This document shows, one piece after another, positions 1 through 5,789 of a stretch of DNA of 20,137 bases. How positions within the stretch are numbered: the first letter of the stretch is position 1; each line of letters begins with the position of its first letter. Location: the NCBI GenBank assembly GCA_902475455.1, contig CABRZO010000025.1, positions 1 to 20,137 on the forward strand, read 5' to 3'. A program made the translations under genes and the position numbers. The notes beneath the pieces were generated by a model, which saw nothing but the letters and a program-made list of their open reading frames with translations, was not told the origin of the DNA and did not search any database. The stretch comes from an uncultured Eubacteriales bacterium. GTDB taxonomy: Bacteria; Bacillota; Clostridia; Oscillospirales; Oscillospiraceae.

Positions 1-67
1 CCGGTATGATTTGGGTTCAGGCTTCCGCAGACCGCCCTTGGGCAAAATCCGAGGAAGCAGGGGACTG

Positions 68-304
68 TCAGTCCTCCAGGGTCTCCAGGAAGTGCATCAG
101 GATCAGCTGATCCTCAGGCAGATTGGCAAACAGCTCCAGGTCGCCGTTCTTGTCCCGCAGCAGCTCAGCCATGGCGATATACTGGGACAGGGCGGACTTC
201 AGGTTATATCTGTCGCCATAGACAGACTCCAGCCACACGTCGCCCTTGCAGCGGCCAATGGCTTCCTTGAAAGCGTTAATGTCCTGCAAACTCTTGATCT
301 TCAT
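68..304 (-). CDS. Small protein of unknown function (78 aa)
   Basis: Function is not recognised. The start is the ATG at 302-304 because a GGAGGT ribosome binding site lies 7 bases upstream on the minus strand; the in-frame upstream extension to 361 has no such site. The protein is acidic and probably mostly helical, without a signal peptide or membrane segment. It begins MKIKSLQDINAF, has a central segment (residues 21-44) with YGDRYNLKSALSQY, and ends in an acidic leucine-rich helix (LPEDQLILMHFLETLED). Similar small clostridial proteins exist as hypothetical genes, as far as I recall. It stands alone, with its own promoter about 80-110 bases upstream. The gene is probably real because of the RBS, the promoter and the normal codon use. 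Confidence 0.75.
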   Translation of the reverse strand: MKIKSLQDINAFKEAIGRCKGDVWLESVYGDRYNLKSALSQYIAMAELLRDKNGDLELFANLPEDQLILMHFLETLED

Positions 305-384
305 AGAAATACCTCCAATCAATGATGACGCGACTGTTTTTGATTCTTTAGTGATGGTCAATCAAAACCAATCACCTTGCCTTT

Positions 385-412
385 ATTATACGTTTTTCTG
401 GCCTTCTTGCAA
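385..412 (-). promoter_or_regulatory. Promoter of the 78-aa gene
   Basis: On the minus strand a TTGCAA -35 (407-412) and a perfect TATAAT -10 (385-390) are separated by 16 bases. They sit in an AT-rich stretch upstream of the small minus-strand gene and predict a leader of roughly 70 nt. The rest of 413-640 is AT-rich non-coding DNA in which I see no further gene. Confidence 0.6.
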
Positions 413-630
413 TGCGCAGAGGGCAAGATTTATTGCGGTTTCGAGAAATATTTTTTGTTGCAATTGTACAAGTTTTATCCATTTTTTCATGTTTTTTCAA
501 ATATCAGATATATAAAAGTTATTTCTATAAGTCAAAAACAGCCCTTTATTCGTGAAAATGACGAACACTTTTGAATGGCCATTTTCCTCGTTTTGGGGCA
601 CCCAGTTTTTGCAGAAGGCGGTTCTGCCCA

Positions 631-676
631 GAAAAAAGGACGGGATAACCGAGGGAATCTTCCCTCAGTTATCCCG
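631..676 (-). terminator. Intrinsic terminator of the exonuclease gene
   Basis: A 17-bp stem with one mismatch (641-657 with 660-676) is followed on the minus strand by TCCTTTTTTC (631-640). The stop codon of the exonuclease gene (665-667) lies inside the stem itself. Confidence 0.85.
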
Positions 677-1717
677 CCTTGTCTCCATTTTATTGGGTTC
701 CGCCGGTTTGACGGTGATGGTTTTTGCTCGTTTCCGGGTGCGTTTGCGCTTTCTGGGCAGTTTGCGCACGGTGATGACCTCACCGCCCAACTTGCACAGG
801 CTGAACAGCGAAGAGGGCAGCGCCTCATCGGTAAAGACCCGGCACAGCCCATGCCAGCCCTCCCCCTCCGGGATCTGGCGCAGGATGGTATAGAACCGGC
901 CGTGCTCCATACAGCGGCTTCGTGCCACATAGCTATGGCCCAGCTGATACCAGTTTCCATTGCACAACCAGTTTTCGCACTTAGGACAGCGGAACACCCG
1001 GGCGCCCCGGCTCTTGAGGCAATCCCCCTCTGAGGAAAATCTGCCGCAGTCCCGCTCCAGCAGCGGCTCCTCCTGGGTGAAAATCCGGTCCAGTTCCGCC
1101 ATGGCAGTCCGGGCGGCCTGCTCCCGGCGCTGGCGGTAGAGCTCCTGTTCCCGGCGCTCCAGCTCCCGGCGAGAGGGCAATTCTCCCAGCCGGCGAATCA
1201 TCTCCGCGCCAATGCAGGCGGTATAGAAGGCGTCGTTGCAAGCGTCGTGGAACTCCAGCTGTTCCTCCAGTCCAAGGGTCTCCACCGCATCCTTCAGAGC
1301 GGTCTGCTGGTCAGAGCCCATAATCATCAGATCAAAGGCCCGCTGCAGATCATACACCTCCAGGGGCAGGTACTCCCCAAGACCGTACCAAACCAAATTC
1401 AATTCCAGCACCCGGGCATCGCTGGGCCCCCAGGTAAAAAAGGTGGCCTGGTCACCGCACCAGTCAAAGAAACAGGCCACCACCTCGGGAAACCGCTGGG
1501 CCCGGAAGAGCTCCTTCTGGTCCAGGGGCAGCATCTTGCGCACCCGGTGGTGGAGCTTTTTATGGATAGAGGGGCGCACATAGGCAGAGAACGCCTCGCC
1601 CTCTGCCTGCCACTCTTCCAGCTGATAGGCGCCGAACTGGATGATCTCGTCCAGCTTGTCCGCCTCGCTGTGGGGATAGCCCTGATTCCATTCTAGATCA
1701 AAAAAAACGTAACTCAT
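665..1717 (-). CDS. DEDDh-family 3'-5' exonuclease with C-terminal zinc-ribbon-like extension
   Basis: Predicted Mg2+-dependent 3'-5' exonuclease of the RNase T / KapD / ERI-1 fold, acting on RNA or DNA ends. The N-terminal domain (residues 1-180) carries all DEDDh motifs: FDLEW (D7, E9), GPSDARVLE (D100) and HDACND (H157, D162). A charged, Arg/Glu-rich, coiled-coil-like linker follows (182-215). Next is a cysteine-rich segment with CPKC at 244-247 and further cysteines (C224, C233, C252, C269, C291), which suggests zinc binding. The tail ends in a basic stretch around RKRKRTRKR. At 350 aa it is much longer than KapD-type exonucleases (about 200 aa), so the extension is probably for substrate recognition. 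The ATG at 1715-1717 follows an AAGGTGA ribosome binding site. The gene appears monocistronic. The family call is firm; the substrate is unknown. Confidence 0.85.
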   Translation of the reverse strand: MSYVFFDLEWNQGYPHSEADKLDEIIQFGAYQLEEWQAEGEAFSAYVRPSIHKKLHHRVRKMLPLDQKELFRAQRFPEVVACFFDWCGDQATFFTWGPSDARVLELNLVWYGLGEYLPLEVYDLQRAFDLMIMGSDQQTALKDAVETLGLEEQLEFHDACNDAFYTACIGAEMIRRLGELPSRRELERREQELYRQRREQAARTAMAELDRIFTQEEPLLERDCGRFSSEGDCLKSRGARVFRCPKCENWLCNGNWYQLGHSYVARSRCMEHGRFYTILRQIPEGEGWHGLCRVFTDEALPSSLFSLCKLGGEVITVRKLPRKRKRTRKRAKTITVKPAEPNKMETRRDN

Positions 1718-1799
1718 GCTGTCACCTTACAACAGTTTGGCCCATTTGTCAACGAATCGAAAAGCAGAAAAGAAAAAAGAAAAAATCTGAAAATAAGTG

Positions 1800-1828
1800 T
1801 TGACAAATCCGCTTTTGTTTAATATAAT
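1800..1828 (+). promoter_or_regulatory. Consensus promoter of the tRNA operon
   Basis: A perfect TTGACA (1800-1805) and a perfect TATAAT (1823-1828) are separated by exactly 17 bases. The -10 ends 38 bases upstream of tRNA-Met. Such an ideal sigma-A promoter is typical of stable RNA operons. Confidence 0.95.
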
Positions 1829-1866
1829 AGCACTTGCCCTGTTGAGAGGGCATGACACACTGACAT

Positions 1867-1943
1867 GGCGGCATAGCTCAGTTGGCTAGAGCATACGGTT
1901 CATACCCGTAGTGTCCCCGGTTCAAATCCAGGTGCCGCTACCA
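1867..1943 (+). tRNA. tRNA-Met (anticodon CAT, elongator type)
   Basis: A 77-nt cloverleaf with encoded CCA. The acceptor GGCGGCA pairs with TGCCGCT, with a G-U at the first pair. The D stem is GCTC/GAGC, and the anticodon stem TACGG/CCGTA encloses TTCATAC. The anticodon stem lacks the three G-C pairs of initiator tRNA, so an elongator is favoured. The T stem CCCGG/CCAGG has a C-A mismatch (1918 with 1930). Confidence 0.95.
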
Positions 1944-1984
1944 AGGTGTCCCTCCGGACTGCTCCAGTCCGGAGGGCCGCACCT
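1944..1984 (+). other. Hairpin spacer between tRNA-Met and tRNA-Glu
   Basis: A perfect 12-bp stem (1950-1961 with 1965-1976, loop CTC) is extended by a 6-bp outer stem (1944-1949 with 1979-1984) across a 2-base bulge. No T-run follows, so it is not a terminator. It is probably a processing or spacing structure in the tRNA precursor. Confidence 0.6.
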
Positions 1985-1998
1985 GAACTCATTCATAT

Positions 1999-2073
1999 GG
2001 CCCGTTGGTCAAGTGGTTAAGACACGGCCCTTTCACGGCTGTAACATGGGTTCGAGTCCCGTACGGGTCACCA
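1999..2073 (+). tRNA. tRNA-Glu (anticodon TTC)
   Basis: A 75-nt cloverleaf with encoded CCA. The acceptor GGCCCGT pairs with ACGGGTC. The anticodon stem CGGCC/GGCTG encloses CTTTCAC, and the T arm ATGGG-TTCGAGT-CCCGT is intact. It is the second gene of the tRNA operon. Confidence 0.96.
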
Positions 2074-2077
2074 GGAT

Positions 2078-2154
2078 GGAGGCTTAGCTCAGCTGGCTAG
2101 AGCGCTTGCTTCACACGCAAGAGGTCGAGAGTTCGAGTCTCCCAGTCTCCACCA
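2078..2154 (+). tRNA. tRNA-Val (anticodon CAC)
   Basis: A 77-nt cloverleaf with encoded CCA. The acceptor GGAGGCT pairs with AGTCTCC, the D stem is GCTC/GAGC, and the anticodon stem CTTGC/GCAAG encloses TTCACAC. The T stem GAGAG/CTCCC has one A-C mismatch (2128 with 2142). It starts only 4 bases after tRNA-Glu and is the last gene of the operon. Confidence 0.95.
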
Positions 2155-2155
2155 G

Positions 2156-2191
2156 AAAAAGAGCGGAATCGTTTGATTCCGCTCTTTTTCT
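2156..2191 (+). terminator. Intrinsic terminator of the tRNA operon
   Basis: A perfect 15-bp stem (2156-2170 with 2175-2189, loop GTTT) starts one base after the CCA of tRNA-Val and ends in a run of T. The A-run on the other side means it could also stop minus-strand transcripts. Confidence 0.93.
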
Positions 2192-2240
2192 TTGTTCAGT
2201 CCTTTCTGGCTGTTTCAATTCCACCAAACAAAAGTCTGCC

Positions 2241-2276
2241 TAGGCCGGCCCTGGATGGGGCCGGCCTATTTATTTT
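2241..2276. terminator. GC-rich hairpin between convergent transcripts
   Basis: A perfect 11-bp stem (2241-2251 with 2258-2268, loop TGGATG) is followed on the plus strand by TTTATTTT. It lies between the tRNA operon and the convergent CoA-transferase operon. It may be a backup terminator for the first and the terminator of the second, although on the minus strand the T-run is weak and displaced. Confidence 0.55.
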
Positions 2277-2308
2277 CCTCTTCCCCGCCGCGCTGCGCCA
2301 CCGCGGAA

Positions 2309-3601
2309 TCAGTTGATGATCCCCAACGCTCGGGCCTCCTTCCGCAGCTGGGAGCGAAAATCCGGATGGGCAATGGCAATCAATGCCTCTGCCCGCTCCC
2401 GGATGGACCGGCCCCGCAGTTCCGCCACCCCGTATTCCGTGATGATGGTATCCGCCAGGTTCCGGGAGATGGACACCGCCGCCCCCGGTGTCAGCACAGA
2501 TTTGATTTTGGAGATGCGGTTTCCCTTGGCGGTGGAGGCAAAGGCGATAATCCCCCTGCCTCCCCGGGACCGCATGGCCCCAAATGCATAGTCGGAGGCG
2601 CCGCCGGTGCCGGAAAACTGGGTGGCTCCAATGGTCTCGGAACAGATCTGGCCGGTGAGGTCCACCTCCAGTGCGGAGTTGACACTGACCATATGGTCGT
2701 TTTGCCCGATGACAAAGGGGTCGTTGCCGTAGGCGCAGGGCACCAGCCGGCAGGCGGGGTTGTAGGCCACCACGTCAAACAGGTGCTGATCTCCGGCGCA
2801 GAAGGTGGCCAGATGCTCCCCGGGATTGAAATTCTTCCTGCTTCCGTTGGCGTTGCCCGCCTCGATCAAATCCGCCATAGTGGAGGAAAAGATCTCCGAG
2901 TGGATGCCCAGATCATTTTTCTCCCGCAAATAGCTGCCCACCATGTCCGGGAGATTGCCCACCCCCAGCTGGATGCAGTCACCGTCGTGGATCAGATCCG
3001 CCACATAGCGGGCGATACGCCGGTCGGTGGGGCTGGGATCCCCCCGGGGGATGATGAAAATGGGCTTTTCCGAGACGAAATAGGCCGTCACTCGCTCCAG
3101 TGGGATGTCCAACCCGCCCCGGACCCGCCGGAAACGCGGATTCACCTCCAAAATCACCTTCTCCGCACAGGCAAAGGCCTCCTGCTCAAACATCATGCAG
3201 TAGGGAGCCTGGAACATGCCGTTCTCCAGCGGCGTCACCTGGGCCACAAAAACATTGTTGGGGGCATAGGCGATGCGCTCGGAGATGAAGCTGTGCAGGT
3301 TGGAGGGAACATAGGTGGCAAACCCCAGCCGGTGGGCCTCCCGAAGATCGGCGGAATAGAAATGTCCCACCACCTCAATGTGCCCTTTGGATTTGGGATC
3401 CCGCAGAAAATCGTAGTCGTTGTCCCGCCCCTTCATCAATGTCACGTCATGCAGCCCCGGCAGCACCTCCGGCAGGTGACTGAGAAGCGTGGCGGGTTCA
3501 CTGGCCCCGGCGGCGGAAACGATATGGTCCCCGGGCCGGATCAGTTCGAGGCACTCCCGCAGGGTGGCTTCTTTGGGGGCATGTAAGTGTCTGTCTATCA
3601 T
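2309..3601 (-). CDS. Acetyl-CoA hydrolase/transferase-family CoA-transferase
   Basis: Predicted enzyme moving CoA between acyl-CoA (often acetyl-CoA) and a carboxylic acid, of the 4-hydroxybutyrate / butyryl-CoA:acetate CoA-transferase family. The 430-aa length fits the family. Visible motifs are LGVGNLPD (212-219), GIHSEIFS with the presumed catalytic glutamate E236, the conserved NDPFVIGQNDHMVSVNS block (293-309), and the glycine-rich CoA-loop region QFSGTGGASDYAFGAMRS (328-345). The family's C-terminal TEYGVAELRG and AHPDF segments are also present. The start is the ATG at 3599-3601, preceded by AAAAGGAGAAG; the longer frame to 3703 would overlap the ferredoxin gene. It is the last gene of the flavoprotein-ferredoxin-transferase operon, 35 bases downstream of the ferredoxin. 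The acid substrate is not readable; butyrate, 4-hydroxybutyrate or another acid are all possible. Confidence 0.9.
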   Translation of the reverse strand: MIDRHLHAPKEATLRECLELIRPGDHIVSAAGASEPATLLSHLPEVLPGLHDVTLMKGRDNDYDFLRDPKSKGHIEVVGHFYSADLREAHRLGFATYVPSNLHSFISERIAYAPNNVFVAQVTPLENGMFQAPYCMMFEQEAFACAEKVILEVNPRFRRVRGGLDIPLERVTAYFVSEKPIFIIPRGDPSPTDRRIARYVADLIHDGDCIQLGVGNLPDMVGSYLREKNDLGIHSEIFSSTMADLIEAGNANGSRKNFNPGEHLATFCAGDQHLFDVVAYNPACRLVPCAYGNDPFVIGQNDHMVSVNSALEVDLTGQICSETIGATQFSGTGGASDYAFGAMRSRGGRGIIAFASTAKGNRISKIKSVLTPGAAVSISRNLADTIITEYGVAELRGRSIRERAEALIAIAHPDFRSQLRKEARALGIIN

Positions 3602-3636
3602 GTTAGCTTCTCCTTTTATTTCGCAGGGGTACTCAT

Positions 3637-3852
3637 TCAGCGCCAGGACACCATCAGCGGGTTTTCTTTCTCCGGGGACACATAGATAGCCCCACAGGGA
3701 CACACATCCTCACAGGCGGCACAGCACATGCAGTCCTCCCCGTATCGCACCTCCGCCTTGTTCTCTTTCATCCGAATGACATCCATGGGGCATGCCTTGA
3801 CACACAGGCCGCAGCCCACGCATTTTTCTACATTGATTGGTTGAATCGCCAC
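3637..3852 (-). CDS. 2[4Fe-4S] ferredoxin-type electron-transfer protein
   Basis: A 71-aa protein with two complete cluster-binding motifs: C11-C14-C17-C21P and C41-C44-C47-C51P. Extra cysteines occur at 43 and 53. The protein probably carries electrons to or from the flavoprotein encoded just upstream. The start is the GTG at 3850-3852, chosen because a GAGGGAAG sequence lies just upstream and because longer in-frame starts would run far into the flavoprotein gene. The gap to the flavoprotein stop codon is only 10 bases, which implies translational coupling. It resembles the ferredoxin part of AprB, the beta subunit of APS reductase, but lacks the long C-terminal tail that wraps around AprA. 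The physiological partner is inferred from position. Confidence 0.9.
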   Translation of the reverse strand: MAIQPINVEKCVGCGLCVKACPMDVIRMKENKAEVRYGEDCMCCAACEDVCPCGAIYVSPEKENPLMVSWR

Positions 3853-3862
3853 AAAACTTCCC

Positions 3863-5605
3863 TCACTTCCACTGTTCTTCGCTGTGCTCCCAGGCCAGCC
3901 ATGGCCTGGTATCCTGGGGCTGCTCCGGCCGCCATTGCGCGGGAACCGGTACCTTGTCCAGCGCCATCGCCCCGGTCTCGTCCCGGAAAATTTGGTTCCA
4001 GACCAGCCAGTCCCTGTCATTCTGCCGGGGATAGTCCTCCCGGAAGTGCCAGCCACGACTCTCCTTGCGGAACAGGGAGGCCCGCAGAATCATCTCCGCG
4101 TTCAGGGCCATATTTTCCGTCTCATGGGCCAGCCGGAGCATATGGGGATCCTCCGCCCGCATTTTGGGCACCATCTGTTCCTGCAGATACCGGATCAAGG
4201 CCAGGGTGGCTTCCATCCGCTTTTCCTCCTTGATGTGGAGGACATAGTAGGGCATGGCGTAGTTCTGGATCAGCTGGGTAACCCACCGGGGGTCAAAACC
4301 GGAAGATCGGGCGGAATACCGGGTCATATGTTCTTCCGCCATCCGGAAATCCGCCTCAGTGACCGCAGGACGCCGGGTTTCTCGAATATACTCCACCGCC
4401 GCAAGGCCGGCCCGCTTCCCCTCCACACCGGCAGGAGACAACCCCGCCGGCGGGCCCTGGATGATGGCTCCCCACATCCAACTGGCGCAGCAGTCCCCGG
4501 CGCTGTACAGCCCCGGCAGCGTGGAGGAGCCGTTAGTATCCGTGGTCCAAAGTCCATCCGCCTGGGCCTGACCTGCTCCGGCGGCGGATCCGCCGATCAT
4601 GGCGAACTTGCCTCCCTGGCGGGGATCCAGTCCCACCCGCTGGATCTCCTTGGGATTGTTGCGCTTTTTCTTGTACTCCTCCAGGGAACGCAGGTCGTTT
4701 TCAGTACATTTTCCAAAATCCCAATAGATTGGGCCAAAGCCCGCATGGATGGCGCTGACCACCGACAGGTCAAAGCCGCTGTTGGGAATTCTTCTGCCCA
4801 GGGCGTCATCAAACTGGAAATAGGCGGGATACAGTTCTCCGGTGCCCTTCCACATGGGGTCTTTTGCCAGATTCATATGCATATCCGGGAACTCTTTGCC
4901 GCTGATGACCGCCCCGGCCCGGTAGGCCATGGCGTCGGCGTCCCCGGTCTGGCCGGAGATGTGCATCCCTGGAGACCGGAAATAGTGCAGCCCTGCCGCC
5001 AGAATCACAGCCCCGGCAAAGAAGCGGACCGGCTCTCCTGCGTCCAGAGAAAAGCCCACAGCACCGCATACCCTCCCCTCATGCTTCACCAAATCGGTGA
5101 CCATGGTGCGGTCCTGGAACCGGACTCCGATGCTGTCGGCATAGCGCCGCAGTGCCGGGGACACACAGCGATGGCTCAGGGGGATAATGCCGTAATGGGT
5201 GTGAGGATCGTCCTCATGGTGGCCCGCCTGGTCGTCCCCCACAATGCTGTTGCGAAAGAAGCCCGCCATCTCCTCCTCGGGCACCGGAAACTTGACTCCC
5301 CAGCGCTTCAGGTCCAGATAGGTGCCCCAGGAGTCTTTCAAAAAGCACTCGGTCCAGTCCCGGTTGTTCAAATAGGAGCTGTTGGCGTTAATCCAACTGA
5401 GGGTGGCGTCGTAATCCATGCCCCAGTCCTCGTTGAACACCGCCCAGAAGCCGCTGGCCATGATGCCAGCTCCAGCCTGGCCGGCGGTGGATTTGTCCAC
5501 CACCAACACATCCAGCCCCCGCTCCCGGGCTGTATTGGCGGCAAAACAGCCGGCGGTACTGCCCCCGATCACCAACAGATCACAGGTGATTGTCGTAGCG
5601 TTCAT
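3863..5605 (-). CDS. FAD-dependent oxidoreductase, AprA / fumarate reductase flavoprotein-like
   Basis: A 580-aa cytoplasmic flavoprotein of the succinate dehydrogenase / fumarate reductase / APS reductase alpha superfamily. The N-terminal dinucleotide fold reads DLLVIGGSTAGCFAA (9-23), with the acidic ribose-binding end VVDKS (35-39) and a glycine-rich QAGAGIMASG (43-52). The second FAD motif is GLYSAGDCCA (365-374), preceded by GGKFAMIGGSAAGAG (331-345). The C-terminal helical part has the family's LNAEMILRASLFRKESRGWH stretch (501-520). No Tat or Sec signal is present. The ATG at 5603-5605 follows AGGAGGGCGAGG. It is the first gene of the operon and is divergent from a LysR gene. The His-containing loop expected after the second FAD motif in true AprA is not evident (WMWGAIIQGPPAG instead), so APS reductase activity is doubtful. 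The substrate is unknown. Confidence 0.88.
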   Translation of the reverse strand: MNATTITCDLLVIGGSTAGCFAANTARERGLDVLVVDKSTAGQAGAGIMASGFWAVFNEDWGMDYDATLSWINANSSYLNNRDWTECFLKDSWGTYLDLKRWGVKFPVPEEEMAGFFRNSIVGDDQAGHHEDDPHTHYGIIPLSHRCVSPALRRYADSIGVRFQDRTMVTDLVKHEGRVCGAVGFSLDAGEPVRFFAGAVILAAGLHYFRSPGMHISGQTGDADAMAYRAGAVISGKEFPDMHMNLAKDPMWKGTGELYPAYFQFDDALGRRIPNSGFDLSVVSAIHAGFGPIYWDFGKCTENDLRSLEEYKKKRNNPKEIQRVGLDPRQGGKFAMIGGSAAGAGQAQADGLWTTDTNGSSTLPGLYSAGDCCASWMWGAIIQGPPAGLSPAGVEGKRAGLAAVEYIRETRRPAVTEADFRMAEEHMTRYSARSSGFDPRWVTQLIQNYAMPYYVLHIKEEKRMEATLALIRYLQEQMVPKMRAEDPHMLRLAHETENMALNAEMILRASLFRKESRGWHFREDYPRQNDRDWLVWNQIFRDETGAMALDKVPVPAQWRPEQPQDTRPWLAWEHSEEQWK

Positions 5606-5652
5606 ATCCTCGCCCTCCTGTCGCGCTCAGATAAACGATTGGTTACATACTT

Positions 5653-5682
5653 AAGATAGCACAGCCATAAACCCCGGGACAA
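5653..5682 (-). promoter_or_regulatory. Possible promoter of the flavoprotein operon
   Basis: On the minus strand TTGTCC (5677-5682) and TATCTT (5653-5658) are separated by 18 bases and lie 48 bases upstream of the start codon. Each hexamer matches the consensus at 4 of 6 positions, which would suit an activator-dependent promoter. Confidence 0.35.
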
Positions 5683-5705
5683 ATATCCAAAAATGCCAAT
5701 TGTAT

Positions 5706-5735
5706 ATAAACAAACATTTATGAATCTGCTATAAT
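5706..5735 (+). promoter_or_regulatory. LysR gene promoter with overlapping inverted repeat
   Basis: The -10 is a perfect TATAAT (5730-5735), and TAAACA (5707-5712) lies 17 bases upstream as a weak -35. The inverted repeat ATAAA-N6-TTTAT (5706-5721) overlaps the -35 and is a candidate LysR-type binding site. That position would fit autorepression of the regulator together with activation of the divergent operon. Confidence 0.5.
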
Positions 5736-5789
5736 CTATGGCAGAACAGGGCAAAACCAGGGCAACAGTATCCAAGGGAGGCAGACGCC

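Noticed and set aside
1747..1752. TTGACA on the minus strand upstream of the exonuclease gene
   Set aside because: The only -10 at proper spacing (TAAGGT) overlaps the ribosome binding site and would give a nearly leaderless transcript.
1944..1984. Terminator inside the tRNA operon
   Set aside because: The hairpin is perfect but no T-run follows, and two further tRNAs with a proper terminator lie downstream.
2192..3586. 464-aa plus-strand ORF opposite the CoA-transferase gene
   Set aside because: It has low-complexity Gly/Pro/His-rich composition, no motif and no ribosome binding site. It exactly shadows a well-supported gene; GC-rich third positions create such open antisense frames.
3884..5659. 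591-aa plus-strand ORF opposite the flavoprotein gene
   Set aside because: It is a codon-bias shadow: the composition is unlike a folded protein, there is no family motif, and the minus-strand frame carries clear FAD motifs.
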